DNA of 21,176 bases from an uncultured Peptococcaceae bacterium (GCA_938044045.1 CALIQN010000042.1:1-21176), one strand, 5' to 3'; numbered from the stretch's first letter, positions 1-7,316 are shown. The notes: generated by a model not told the origin, from the sequence alone. A program made the numbers and translations.

Positions 1-595
1 CGATTACCTTCAGATAAAACACATTCACTAATACCCTCATTTATTCCATCTATCTATAATGTTTTTTATATATTATTATCTAGGTCTCTCCATGTTTTCT
101 GTGTTCTCTACACCATCTCTTCTTCCATCTTCTTTATTTTCTCATGGTTATTTTTCTTTACAATTCAATAAAATCATCTTTTTTAACTCCTCAGATGACG
201 TTTCTATCAAAACCTTGTATGTCTTTGATTAAAGCTCTTTTTCTAACTTTCATCTACTAATCTCCTGCTCACTACCACTCCCCTAAGTCACTAAAATCAT
301 GAGTACCAGTCGAGTTTATAAAGCAATTACAATGGACCATATTTTTCTTCAAAAGTAATCATTTTATAGCCATTCGGTGACTTTTTTGCCTTTTTTATAT
401 TCAATTCTTCAATTTTTTTATGAGTTCTGCTCTAACCCTAAAGAAAGTATTTTTACTATCTATATTCGATAAGTACATTAATCGTCAGTTATCTACTTAA
501 AACCAATCTTGTGACCAATTGAGCTCGTCAGCAATACACATCAATTTGTACGATAAAGCTCGTGAAATAGGTAGTTAGGTAGCAGAAGATTAACT
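1..595. other. Gene-poor AT-rich stretch, possible decayed coding DNA
   Basis: No intact gene of convincing length is present. Minus-strand frames show short coding-like pieces broken by stops: around 225-150 one frame reads TYKVLIETSSEELKKMILL, and around 430-340 another reads SPNGYKMITFEEKYGPL before a stop. They look like remnants of leftward genes, but I cannot assign a family. No RNA gene or clear terminator was seen. Confidence 0.4.
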
Positions 596-778
596 TCAAG
601 CCAATCTTGAAATATTACTATCTCTTTCAAGTAGTTCATAATGAAGATCTTCACTGTGCTTATAAATATATTGAAAAAGACGTAGCTGATCACCAGTCTT
701 TTTTAATTTTCGATTAACTTCTGAATAGCTATCTAGTAAAGTATTAACTACTTTTTCTAAATTTTGAATATCATGCAC
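596..778 (-). CDS. Small hypothetical protein or gene remnant (60 aa)
   Basis: This leftward ORF starts at a GTG preceded at a suitable distance by AAGGGG. The product is charged and probably helical, with leucines and lysine/glutamate pairs suggesting a short coiled coil (about residues 8-30). It has no membrane segment or signal peptide. I do not recognise the family. Sequence beyond its stop stays coding-like but is broken, so it may be the surviving first part of a decayed gene. It lies downstream of a leftward promoter-like site at 945-964 that matches the operator of the S24 repressor encoded at 1311. It may therefore be the last trace of an operon that repressor once controlled. Confidence 0.3.
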   Translation of the reverse strand: MHDIQNLEKVVNTLLDSYSEVNRKLKKTGDQLRLFQYIYKHSEDLHYELLERDSNISRLA

Positions 779-855
779 TCTCTATCCCCTTAAAATAATG
801 ACCATCTTTCCATTACACTTTATAATTTCATAATATGACCTTTGAAAAGAAGGTG

Positions 856-893
856 ATAGATATCAGCGATTTAATAAATCTCTGATTATCTAT
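856..893. repeat. Imperfect palindrome (possible 5'-UTR hairpin)
   Basis: The arms ATAGATATCAGCGATTT and AAATCTCTGATTATCTAT pair along almost their whole length, with one bulged A and one mismatch and a three-base loop. It lies between the leftward promoter-like site at 945-964 and the small ORF starting at 778, so it would fall in that transcript's leader. There is no good T-run on either side, so it is not a typical terminator. Confidence 0.4.
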
Positions 894-944
894 ATACTCA
901 TAAGATTTAATCTTTCACCTTATTGCCTCATTATTCTTTGCCCT

Positions 945-964
945 TTTATAGAATTAAATTCTAG
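945..964 (-). promoter_or_regulatory. Leftward operator/promoter-like site (TAGAA-N5-TTCTA)
   Basis: A perfect inverted repeat TAGAA-TTAAA-TTCTA occupies 949-963. Read on the minus strand it gives CTAGA-N7-TCTATAAA, the same layout as the repressor gene's own operator (CTAGA-N7-TCTATAAT at 1264). This suggests a second promoter, pointing left, controlled by the S24 repressor. The -35 region is weak. The function is inferred from the shared motif only. Confidence 0.45.
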
Positions 965-1207
965 TTCTATGATAAAAAATAAGATCGTTAGTAACTATAC
1001 CCTATACTTTAGTGCTCAAATGCAACTCTTCACCTTTTAATTTTTACTTGGATTCTCCAAAGCATTATTCTGTCTTTTCCCATATGATCTACTCCACCAC
1101 CGTCTTATCCCTGTATTAGAATCATTCTTACAGCTTTAAAAATATTTTCAATGACTTACTTTCCATACTACTCCCCCCTTTTATCCTCTTCTTGAAGGAA
1201 TTATATT

Positions 1208-1224
1208 CTAGATTTTAATTCTAG
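1208..1224. promoter_or_regulatory. Upstream operator copy (CTAGA-N7-TCTAG)
   Basis: This perfect inverted repeat, CTAGA-TTTTAAT-TCTAG, lies 56 bp centre-to-centre upstream of the operator at 1264-1280 and has the same spacing. Duplicated operators are common for HTH-S24 repressors that bind cooperatively. It is probably a binding site for the repressor encoded at 1311. Confidence 0.5.
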
Positions 1225-1254
1225 TCAATCTTTTTCTAGTTTTTCAGCTTTTTA

Positions 1255-1283
1255 TTGTCATCTCTAGAAATTTATTCTATAAT
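1255..1283 (+). promoter_or_regulatory. Promoter with embedded operator for the S24 repressor gene
   Basis: The -35 TTGTCA (1255-1260) and -10 TATAAT (1278-1283) are separated by exactly 17 bp. The inverted repeat CTAGA-N7-TCTAT (1264-1280, perfect core TAGAA-ATTTA-TTCTA) fills the spacer and overlaps the -10. A repressor bound there would block RNA polymerase, so the gene is likely autoregulated. Confidence 0.75.
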
Positions 1284-1310
1284 ATAAAGTATAGAGGTGG
1301 TGATTTTATA

Positions 1311-2114
1311 ATGGTAGAAGAGAAAGAGCTTAGGCGTATTATTAGTGGAAACATACAACACTATATGAATCAAAATAATTTAACTAATGTAGAATTAAGT
1401 AAAATTCTAGGAGTTAGCGAAAGTACTGTAGGTAAGTGGTTATTAAAAAAATCCATGCCTAGAATGGGCGTAATCGAAAGATTATCAACTCTTTTTGGTG
1501 TTCCTAAATCAAAACTACTTGAAGAACATAAACCAAAACCAAAATCATCTCTAACACGTCAAGAGAAAATCTTGGTTATTAAATATAGGGCTTTAGATGA
1601 ATATGGGATTCAGGCTGTAAATGATTTGCTAGAAACCGAGTACAAGAGGGTACAGGATAGTAAATTACTCTATGATGATGACGGTAATAGAATTACTAAT
1701 TTTACCGATTATATTAATTATAAATACAAACAGGACACCTCGCTTTATATCGATAAAGTGTCAGCTGGATTAGGTTATTATCCTTATGAACAAGACTATC
1801 AATCTATTGGTTCTCCTGTATCAGGTGCCGACTATGCTTTTCAGGTTGACGGAAACAGTATGTTTCCGTCATACCATAATGGCGATATGGTTTATATAAG
1901 AAAGCAAACGACTCTAGAGAATGGTGAAATCGGTATTGTTTCTTATAACAACAAAGGTTATTTAAAACAATATTACCAAAATATAAATACTATCACCCTC
2001 GTATCTGTTAATGAAGATTATGAGAATATAACTATTATGCTTGAAGATGATACAAATTTTCACATTATTGGTAAAGTAGTTGGCAAAGTAGCAGTATCAG
2101 AATTTTTAAGATAA
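1311..2114 (+). CDS. XRE/S24 self-cleaving transcriptional repressor (HdiR/LexA-like)
   Basis: This 267-residue protein has an N-terminal Cro/C1-type helix-turn-helix (about residues 8-68, with ELSKILGVSESTVGKWL) and a C-terminal S24 LexA-like peptidase domain (about 145-267). The catalytic serine is S183 in DGNSMFPSYHNGD and the general-base lysine is K219 in GYLKQYY. An Ala-Gly cleavage site is visible at A152-G153 in VSAGLGY. All parts needed for RecA-stimulated self-cleavage are therefore present, as in phage CI repressors and the lactococcal DNA-damage regulator HdiR. The ATG follows AGAGGTGG and a strong promoter with overlapping operator. No phage genes follow it, so it is either a stand-alone stress regulator or a leftover from a lost element. 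Confidence 0.88.
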   Translation: MVEEKELRRIISGNIQHYMNQNNLTNVELSKILGVSESTVGKWLLKKSMPRMGVIERLSTLFGVPKSKLLEEHKPKPKSSLTRQEKILVIKYRALDEYGIQAVNDLLETEYKRVQDSKLLYDDDGNRITNFTDYINYKYKQDTSLYIDKVSAGLGYYPYEQDYQSIGSPVSGADYAFQVDGNSMFPSYHNGDMVYIRKQTTLENGEIGIVSYNNKGYLKQYYQNINTITLVSVNEDYENITIMLEDDTNFHIIGKVVGKVAVSEFLR

Positions 2115-2562
2115 ATAGAGTATACTAAACTCACAAAAAATGTACTGTTAATTAATTTTCCTAAGCAATGTATTGCTTCAACAATTTTCAATTGACTACA
2201 ACAAGTTTATATCATTTCACATGTATTAAGTATAAAATAAAACCATATATGAATATAGAGGAGAAGATATACATTGTGAAGAAGCTATAACAGTAGGATT
2301 TAAAAAAGTAGAATTTTTCTAAAGATTATTATAAAACGATATTTGTATTAAGCAATACAAATCAGTAGCTTAGTTTCTTAATAGATTGAACTCTAACAGA
2401 AAGAATCACTCCATCTGCCCTACAATTGCTATATTATTTATTCAGATTAAGTATTCTTCCATTATAAAAGTACAAATAACCTTAAGATACAATCTTATTA
2501 ATTCTATAATTCGTTTTTTATTCTTTTAATATAAAAACAACATATTTATTTTTATTGATATG
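2115..2562. other. Intergenic AT-rich stretch without an intact gene
   Basis: No gene, RNA or repeat could be supported here. A GGAG-like site near 2258-2264 precedes only very short frames. One of these ends in EEAITVGFKKVEFF and may be the tail of a lost gene. Confidence 0.35.
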
Positions 2563-2603
2563 TACCCTCTTTTACTTGACATCCCAAGTAAGAGGGTATT
2601 TTT
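2563..2603 (+). terminator. Hairpin terminator
   Basis: The arms TACCCTCTTTTACTTG and CAAGTAAGAGGGTA pair, with a two-base bulge, and are followed by ATTTTT on the plus strand. The hairpin sits at the exact left edge of the truncated IS3 transposase, so it also marks the point where that insertion sequence was cut. Confidence 0.55.
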
Positions 2604-3011
2604 AATGAAGTGATTTCATATGATTTATCGTTACAGCCAAACTTAGATCAAATTAAACGTATGCTAGATAAAGCATTTGAAAGCGTCTCATCGTTAGAGG
2701 AGTTGATTTTCCATTCAGATCAAGGTTGGCAATATCAGCATCAGTATTATCATCAACAACTGAAAAACAGAGGTATTATTCAGTCAATGTCTCGTAAAGA
2801 TAATTATATCAATAATTGTGTTATGGACACATTCTTTGGACGTCTAAAGAATGAATGTATTATGGTTATGAAAAAAAACTATGAATCATTTGAAACTTTT
2901 TCAACTGCATTGGATGAATATATACATTATTACAACCATGAACGTATTCAGAGAAAAATAAAATGGATGCCACCTGTTAAGTACAGGTTAACATCCATCT
3001 GTTCTACTTAA
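2604..3011 (+). pseudogene. 5'-truncated IS3-family transposase (orfB, IS150-like)
   Basis: About 135 residues of the C-terminal half of an IS3-family DDE integrase core (rve domain) remain. The second catalytic Asp is in FHSDQGWQYQ and the Glu is in TFFGRLKNEC, followed by the usual YIHYYNHERIQ and the proline-rich end WMPPVKYR. The first catalytic Asp and the whole N-terminal HTH part (orfA and the start of orfB) are missing, so it cannot transpose. The frame opens upstream of the GTG at 2610 as N-E-V-I-S-Y-D, directly after a terminator hairpin. A possible right-end inverted repeat, TGTCCGGGATTCTGGGTAC, lies just past the stop at about 3024-3042. I could not find the left end. Confidence 0.85.
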
Positions 3012-3074
3012 TTTGTTAATCAATGTGTCCGGGATTCTGGGTACCTATCAAACTTTGGTAGGGACTTTGTTGTT

Positions 3075-3327
3075 TTATTTGTCAGTTAATAAATGTTTAC
3101 GCATTTGATTGAGTAAAGCAATAGCTTCTCCTGTTCTTAGTTTTAACGCTTTCATTTCATCAACATCTTTTTAATATCACTTAGGTTATTTTAAGACTGG
3201 TTTTTTTATCTCTTGCACTCTGTACACTCGTAGTACAAATAATACCTCCAACCATACGAGCAGTTGCTAGAGAACTTAGGAGAGTAATTATACTCCAGTC
3301 CATTACTAACTTAATCAAATGCGCCAT
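3075..3327 (-). pseudogene. Small membrane-type gene with two homopolymer frameshifts
   Basis: The ATG follows a near-perfect ribosome binding site (AAAGGAGGTGACT). The first 48 codons (3327-3181) encode a hydrophobic N-terminal segment (ITLLSSLATARMVGGIICTT) and a charged tail, then stop. Adding one A in each of two A-tracts (plus-strand T4 at 3189-3192 and T5 at 3168-3172) restores one frame of 84 residues. It continues as NNLSDIKKDVDEMKALKL and ends in NQMRKHLLTDK. The likely ancestor was a one-helix membrane protein with a coiled-coil tail; the family is not recognised. Sequencing error in homopolymers is an alternative to real decay. Confidence 0.5.
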
Positions 3328-3466
3328 AGTCACCTCCTTTCTTCTTTTCTCAGGTAACAAAAATAGACCTTTTTTACGACTTGTCTAGGTCATTATTTCA
3401 TTTTCCTACTTGCGGTAACGGTCACTTTATAGGACACTAAGAAAAAATATTAGGGGTGAGAGGATT

Positions 3467-3913
3467 ATGGACTTTTTTAAAAAACACTTCCAAATTTGGC
3501 AAGAAACTATCGCACCCATTCAGATAAAACGAAAGAAAATATATGCCTTCTTGCTCTTTCCTCTCTTAATGGGGCTGATTTTCCTTCCGCTTATTTTAGG
3601 AATGGACAATAATACTTATATAGATACCATTTTAGCTTGGGTATATATTTTTTTCCATTTAATGACTTACTTGATAACCATCTTATTGACTTCACAAAAC
3701 ATTAGCTTGAATATTATTGGTATCAATGCTTGTATTTTCTCATTTTTTATTATCAAACCCCTCATTTACCTTCACTTTATCATTAACAAGATTGCCTTAA
3801 CACCAGAGCAATCTTTATCTTGTCTATACAATACCTTGGTTTCAGTCAGTATTGTACTTTTTTTAATTACCTTAATTATTTTTAGAAAGATTTTCCTTAT
3901 TTTAGGACAATAA
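3467..3913 (+). CDS. Four-helix membrane protein of unknown function
   Basis: This 148-residue, very hydrophobic protein has a basic N-terminus (FFKKHF, later KRKK) and four predicted membrane segments at about 25-45, 54-74, 81-105 and 120-145. It lacks a cleavable signal and any catalytic motif I recognise. It starts at an ATG after AGGGGTGAGAGG. The gene at 4124 begins almost the same way (MNFLKKW compared with MDFFKKH), has a similar pre-start sequence and the same topology, so the two look like diverged tandem copies. The role is unknown. The position next to an IS remnant and broken genes marks it as accessory. Confidence 0.6.
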   Translation: MDFFKKHFQIWQETIAPIQIKRKKIYAFLLFPLLMGLIFLPLILGMDNNTYIDTILAWVYIFFHLMTYLITILLTSQNISLNIIGINACIFSFFIIKPLIYLHFIINKIALTPEQSLSCLYNTLVSVSIVLFLITLIIFRKIFLILGQ

Positions 3914-4123
3914 CCTTATGTCTTTATTGCATACTCTTGATTAAGTCATCCTGTACCATCTACCTTGATAGTCCATTGTTACATTCTCCTTTCAAAATCA
4001 CCAAAAGCAACAAGTACCTCCCTTTCTAAAATCATTACGTTATACGCACATACATATGTAAATGCTCTTCTCTATTGTTTATAAAATTCACATAAAAAGA
4101 AAAATCTTAGGAGCGTGATTATC

Positions 4124-4579
4124 ATGAACTTTTTAAAAAAATGGCTTCCCCTTATAGGATACAAGACCGCCATCAATCTTTTTCTTATTTTTGTGTATGG
4201 AAACCTACTAAATTTGATTTCTTTAATTAATTCCTATCTTGATTCGAAAGCTCATTTCAGCCCTCAGGATCTTACTCATGCAGAAAATTTATCTTGGTTA
4301 TTTATCATCTCCATTGCTAGCTTGGTGTATCTCGGTATTGTGTTTATTGCTAAAGCCAAAATAACTTATCTTTTTATCTTTCTAAATAGCTTTGGATTCC
4401 TATGGTTTTACTTTAAATCCACCTTTACATTAGAAAACTATTCAAAGGATATTAAGCAGATCGCACCAATACTTTATGGCTATGATATTGGTGTTCTAGG
4501 TCTCTTCATTGCTACCATTATCACCTTAATCTTTCTTAAGAGATACCACTTTACCTTACAACAAAGATTTTTGCACTAA
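4124..4579 (+). CDS. Four-helix membrane protein, paralogue-like to its neighbour
   Basis: This 151-residue integral membrane protein starts at the ATG at 4124, ten bases after AGGAG. An in-frame GTG nine bases earlier lies too close to that AGGAG. Predicted membrane segments lie at about 17-38, 56-76, 79-99 and 121-139, with a short charged C-terminal tail. No domain is recognised. The N-terminus and upstream sequence resemble those of the membrane protein gene ending at 3913, about 210 bp upstream. That gap holds no further gene. Confidence 0.6.
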   Translation: MNFLKKWLPLIGYKTAINLFLIFVYGNLLNLISLINSYLDSKAHFSPQDLTHAENLSWLFIISIASLVYLGIVFIAKAKITYLFIFLNSFGFLWFYFKSTFTLENYSKDIKQIAPILYGYDIGVLGLFIATIITLIFLKRYHFTLQQRFLH

Positions 4580-4708
4580 TAGTTCGATAGATGTCTTTAC
4601 ATTCATTGACTTTCTTATCTTAAAGTTCACAGCACGAAACTTTATTATTTATAAAACCAATATCTTTCGGGAGGTATGCAAAAGGAAGTATCGTTGTTCT
4701 TATATAAA

Positions 4709-4748
4709 AGAAAGCCCTACTACCTCAAATGAGGTAGTAGGGCTTTCT
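4709..4748 (-). terminator. Strong bidirectional hairpin terminator
   Basis: An 18-bp perfect stem (AGAAAGCCCTACTACCTC and its complement) with loop AAAT ends in TTCTTTTATA on the minus strand. It lies directly downstream of the leftward pseudogene cluster and could also stop rightward transcripts from the membrane protein genes. Confidence 0.8.
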
Positions 4749-4749
4749 G

Positions 4750-5020
4750 CTAATATACTTTCTGACTAAAAGCACCAATCGCCTCGCCTATGAGCACATT
4801 ATCTCCATACTCGTTGTAAAGATATTCCTTTAAGGCTCGTCTAGCATGTGAAAGATAACCTGTATATTCTCCTTCATGACCATCAAAAGCGCCTCAAAAA
4901 GTAGATTGGTCGTTACCCATAACGCCTATATACACAACAACTTGACTATCCTCTGGATAACAATCAGCTATGATGAGGCCTCCGTTTTTTTACATTTTTC
5001 AATCTCAACATAATACTCAT
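4750..5020 (-). pseudogene. Broken small gene of unknown function
   Basis: Its ATG overlaps the upstream stop codon as TGATG, a typical translational-coupling junction. The reading frame is broken by a one-base gain in an A-tract near 4988-4994. After that it reads GGLIIADCYPEDSQVVVYIG, then has an in-frame TGA at 4894-4896, then continues as GAFDGHEGEYTGYLSHARRALKEYL to the terminator at 4748. Repairing both lesions gives about 89 residues. I do not recognise the family. The two lesions make decay more likely than sequencing error. Confidence 0.55.
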
Positions 5021-5295
5021 CAGACTCCTTTCAATTTATAATTTCCGTTTTCATCCTGTTCATAAATATTCTTGTGCTCATACACAGCTCTACAAGGGAA
5101 ATTTCTAGAAGGCTTCGGTCTGCCAGATAAGGCACAAATTTTTTCCCAATCTGCAAATTCTTCATCCGTCATTACATTATTTGCCAAATGTGATAGTCTA
5201 AAAGCTTTTTCTCTTAGCTCTTCCAGTATAGTCATACTACAAAAAAATACCCCTTTTTTTATAAGTTTATATTCCAACTCATTGCTAAGTAGCAA
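5020..5295 (-). CDS. Hypothetical protein carrying an ADP-ribosyltransferase-like tail fragment
   Basis: The frame is open for 91 residues from a possible ATG, but coding-like sequence extends upstream in the same frame to a TAG at 5389. That stretch reads ILEIRGSKGAKWIYIDKN and then FGDEGELLLSNELEYKLIKKG. It resembles the end of the ADP-ribosyltransferase domain in phage minor-head (gp7) proteins and VIP2-like toxins, where G-x-KGA is followed by an E-x-E motif (here E-G-E) and LL. The N-terminal R and STS motifs are absent, so it would be inactive. The rest (MTILEELREKAFRLSHLANN onward) is unassigned and may be a separate gene starting at the internal ATG (residue 21). Confidence 0.4.
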   Translation of the reverse strand: MLLSNELEYKLIKKGVFFCSMTILEELREKAFRLSHLANNVMTDEEFADWEKICALSGRPKPSRNFPCRAVYEHKNIYEQDENGNYKLKGV

Positions 5296-5388
5296 TTCAC
5301 CTTCATCGCCAAACGCTGTATTTTTATCTATATAAATCCATTTAGCCCCTTTTGACCCTCTAATTTCAAGAATCGTTAAATTTTCAAG

Positions 5389-5640
5389 CTACTCCACACT
5401 AACACGCCCATCTTTTGATATATATTTAACGGTATTATCTGGAATAAATGGCTTATCCCAATTTGGGAATAATCTATTGTATTCTGCTTTACGCTCTTTT
5501 TTCACCTCAAATTTATAGCCGTTGTTGCATTCTTGTCCTGTTCTTTCCCTGAATTCTACAGGGCTTCCATTAGGAAAAGCTTTACATTTATCACCCTTTA
5601 TATGGTGCTTACAAAAACCACATCTATCAACCCAAATCAC
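5389..5640 (-). CDS. Small Cys-rich (zinc-ribbon-like) protein
   Basis: This 83-residue product starts at a GTG that overlaps the upstream stop (GTGA), implying coupled translation. The N-terminus RCGFCKHHIKGDKCKAFPNG has Cys at 7, 10 and 19 plus a later Cys near 38 and neighbouring His. This pattern matches a widespread family of small phage/accessory proteins with a C-x2-C...C-x-AFPxG metal-binding knuckle of unknown function. The frame stops at a TAG, yet the same frame continues as coding-like sequence into the next ORF, so the stop may be a mutation of a longer protein. The C-terminal half is lysine-rich and unassigned. Confidence 0.5.
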   Translation of the reverse strand: MIWVDRCGFCKHHIKGDKCKAFPNGSPVEFRERTGQECNNGYKFEVKKERKAEYNRLFPNWDKPFIPDNTVKYISKDGRVSVE

Positions 5641-5846
5641 AATAAATCACCTACCTCTTCTTTTAAAATTTTCTTGCACTCTTCAGGTACCACACTATAC
5701 TTGTCTTGCTTTCTAAGAACACCCTCTTCAGCAATCGTTTTCGCTAAATCTTGACCTGCAGCCTTACTTATTTCACCAAAACCTTTGGTTTCATAAAGCC
5801 TTTCACAATGTGAAAAAGTTAGCTTGTTTACAAGTAATGCATGCAT
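5637..5846 (-). CDS. Hypothetical protein, probably 5'-truncated (69 aa)
   Basis: The ORF runs leftward from an ATG with no good ribosome binding site. The same frame is open further upstream (RDIEIRLSQY) to a stop only about 40 bases on, where the mini CRISPR array begins at 5896. This suggests that the 5' part was lost when the array was placed here. The surviving product is soluble and helical, ending EECKKILKEEVGDLL. It overlaps the Cys-rich gene by GTGA. No family is recognised. With its two downstream neighbours it forms what looks like a degraded phage or toxin-type gene cluster. Confidence 0.4.
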   Translation of the reverse strand: MHALLVNKLTFSHCERLYETKGFGEISKAAGQDLAKTIAEEGVLRKQDKYSVVPEECKKILKEEVGDLL

Positions 5847-5895
5847 GTATTGTGATAAACGGATCTCGATATCTCGCTCTAAAAAATATCACCCT

Positions 5896-5991
5896 ATTTA
5901 CATTCCAGTATGGTTTGATTTAAAGTCATTTGATGGGTTTGAAAGGAGTTAAAAAATGAGAATTTACATTCCAGTATGGTTTGATTTAAAG
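5896..5991 (-). CRISPR. Orphan mini CRISPR array (two repeats, one spacer)
   Basis: Two identical 30-bp repeats lie at 5896-5925 and 5962-5991, with a 36-bp spacer at 5926-5961. They match the main-array repeat at 29 of 30 positions; both carry T instead of C at plus-strand position 21 (ending GTTTGATTTAAAG). The adjoining leader (5992-6180) lies to the right, so transcription and spacer addition run leftward from that side. No cas genes are adjacent, so the array would rely on the cas operon 6 kb away. The spacer contains AAAGGAG-N6-ATG, like a gene start. Confidence 0.9.
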
Positions 5992-6180
5992 ACGTGACCT
6001 ATTTTGCTTAGGATTGACAAGGGTTTCAATGGTACGAATTGTCGACCTTTGATTTGTCCCCTTTCATCCTCTAAATTCCAATAATTTTTAAGCATTAAAT
6101 TGCTTCTCTGCCTATCTATAAAGGGCTTTGTCTCACCCCTATGTTTTGAGTCTATCACAGGTCGACAAAAAATAAAGACA
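5992..6180 (-). promoter_or_regulatory. CRISPR leader, diverged duplicate of the main leader
   Basis: About nine in ten bases match the main leader (12115-12304) end to end, after which similarity stops. It keeps the promoter-like TTGAAA-N17-CAAAAT (minus strand, 6001-6029), the TTGTCGACC site (6039-6047) and the GGTCGACAAA site (6160-6169). The middle GTCGACC copy present in the main leader is changed here. No protein-coding role is supported for this stretch. Confidence 0.85.
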
Positions 6181-6229
6181 CTTTTTGTTGACGATGTCTA
6201 GAACAACTGCTTACCAATTCAAGGCGTGA

Positions 6230-6400
6230 TTAAAAACCAAACAATTCTTTTCGTACCTCTTCGTCATATTCACTCATTTTCTTTCGCCAAAGTGCAATGC
6301 GTTCTTGATACTCTTGTGGTGCATTTTCCTCATCATTCCAATATTCATCCGGTATAGAATCCCCTAAGTCCTGTATTTCCTTTGGATAAACGATTCGCAT
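6230..6400 (-). CDS. Small acidic protein of unknown function (56 aa)
   Basis: The ATG follows AGGAAGGTG. The product (start MRIVYPKEIQDLGDSIPDEY, end EEVRKELFGF) is soluble, rich in Glu/Asp and aromatic residues, and has no membrane segment. It lies 49 bases downstream of the DUF2262 gene in the same direction and is probably the last gene of that unit. No family is recognised. A small acidic protein at the end of a cargo operon could be a partner or immunity-type protein, but nothing in the sequence proves that. Confidence 0.6.
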   Translation of the reverse strand: MRIVYPKEIQDLGDSIPDEYWNDEENAPQEYQERIALWRKKMSEYDEEVRKELFGF

Positions 6401-6449
6401 TTTTCACACCTTCCTAAATTTTTCTTTCACGCTCTCTCTTATCAATGCA

Positions 6450-7316
6450 CTACCCTACCAAGTCTACACCCTCGATGTCTCCATCTATCATGGCACGGAC
6501 TTCTACTGCATGACCGGCAAAAATTTCTTTTTCATCGCCATAATAGAGTGTCAACTCGCCTGTCTCACTGATGGTTAGTTCTGATAAAAATAAGGAATTA
6601 TAAAAATATTCTTCTGTTAATACTTCTTCATTCTCCTCATCAGAATCTATCCAGTCTTCTGCTGTTTCCCACAAATCTTTGATGATAAAGTCTCGTATTT
6701 GACTATCTCGGCTTTCTATGGTTTCAGTAAATTGTTTCAAGTGAGAAAAAGAGGCTGGAGGTACCTCGCCATCTTGATTGGCATCCAACATGACGCTCAC
6801 TTTATTGCCAGCAAAATCAATACTACCTTCAAACCATGAATATGCTCTGTTTAAGGTAAATTCACCGATTGCATCTTTAATAACAACTGGTTTGGAAAAC
6901 TCGTCAATCAATGCTTCTAATCTACTATCTGAGGCACCATCATCAATATAATCCAGTAGCCCGTAGCAGTTATTTAATACTTCTGCCATATAGGGTTCTA
7001 AGGTTATAGCTGGTCTTTTCCTACATCTGACATGGTGTATTTTGTAAGGTTCAAAGGTATACAGCCAACCTTTTTCCTCTCTTTCTTCAGGACTGACGAG
7101 CCATTCAAGACGCCCCTCAAGGGTAGAAAGTTCTTTTGTCTCGACATTCACACAGGCGACAAAATGAACAGAGGGCTGATGATACCCATTTTTTAAGGCA
7201 GCTGCTCCCTTGACACCTCGTAAGGTTACAATCAAAAGTTCAACCGTTTCACCACAAAATTCCTGATTAAAATCTTCTACAGTTTTATCAAAAGTTTTTT
7301 TCAATAAATTGCTCAT
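6450..7316 (-). CDS. DUF2262 domain-containing protein
   Basis: This 288-residue soluble acidic protein has a C-terminal half (about 150-288) matching the DUF2262 pattern: GEFTLNRAYSWFEGSIDFAG, then VSVMLDANQDG, then a late FAGHAVEVRAMIDGDIEG with a hydrophobic end. The N-terminal half (about 20-120, with RGVKGAAALKNGYHQPSVHF) is a separate unassigned domain. The function of DUF2262 is unknown; such proteins are common next to other orphan accessory genes. The ATG lies close to GGAGG (TAGGAGGATAAAAAATG). It sits between a small membrane protein gene and a 56-residue ORF, all leftward and closely spaced, so they are likely co-transcribed from the promoter at 8733-8761. Confidence 0.75.
   Translation of the reverse strand: MSNLLKKTFDKTVEDFNQEFCGETVELLIVTLRGVKGAAALKNGYHQPSVHFVACVNVETKELSTLEGRLEWLVSPEEREEKGWLYTFEPYKIHHVRCRKRPAITLEPYMAEVLNNCYGLLDYIDDGASDSRLEALIDEFSKPVVIKDAIGEFTLNRAYSWFEGSIDFAGNKVSVMLDANQDGEVPPASFSHLKQFTETIESRDSQIRDFIIKDLWETAEDWIDSDEENEEVLTEEYFYNSLFLSELTISETGELTLYYGDEKEIFAGHAVEVRAMIDGDIEGVDLVG

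Noticed and set aside
1311..2114. Repressor as part of an intact prophage
   Set aside because: No integrase, replication, structural or lysis genes are present nearby.
3043..3063. Short inverted repeat CCTATCAAA/TTTGGTAGG as terminator
   Set aside because: The stem is short with a mismatch and there is no clean T-run; it may belong to the IS end.
5964..6158. Open frame of 64 codons over the mini-array leader
   Set aside because: It is leader DNA duplicated at 12115-12304, the frame is not kept in the other copy, and it has no ribosome binding site.
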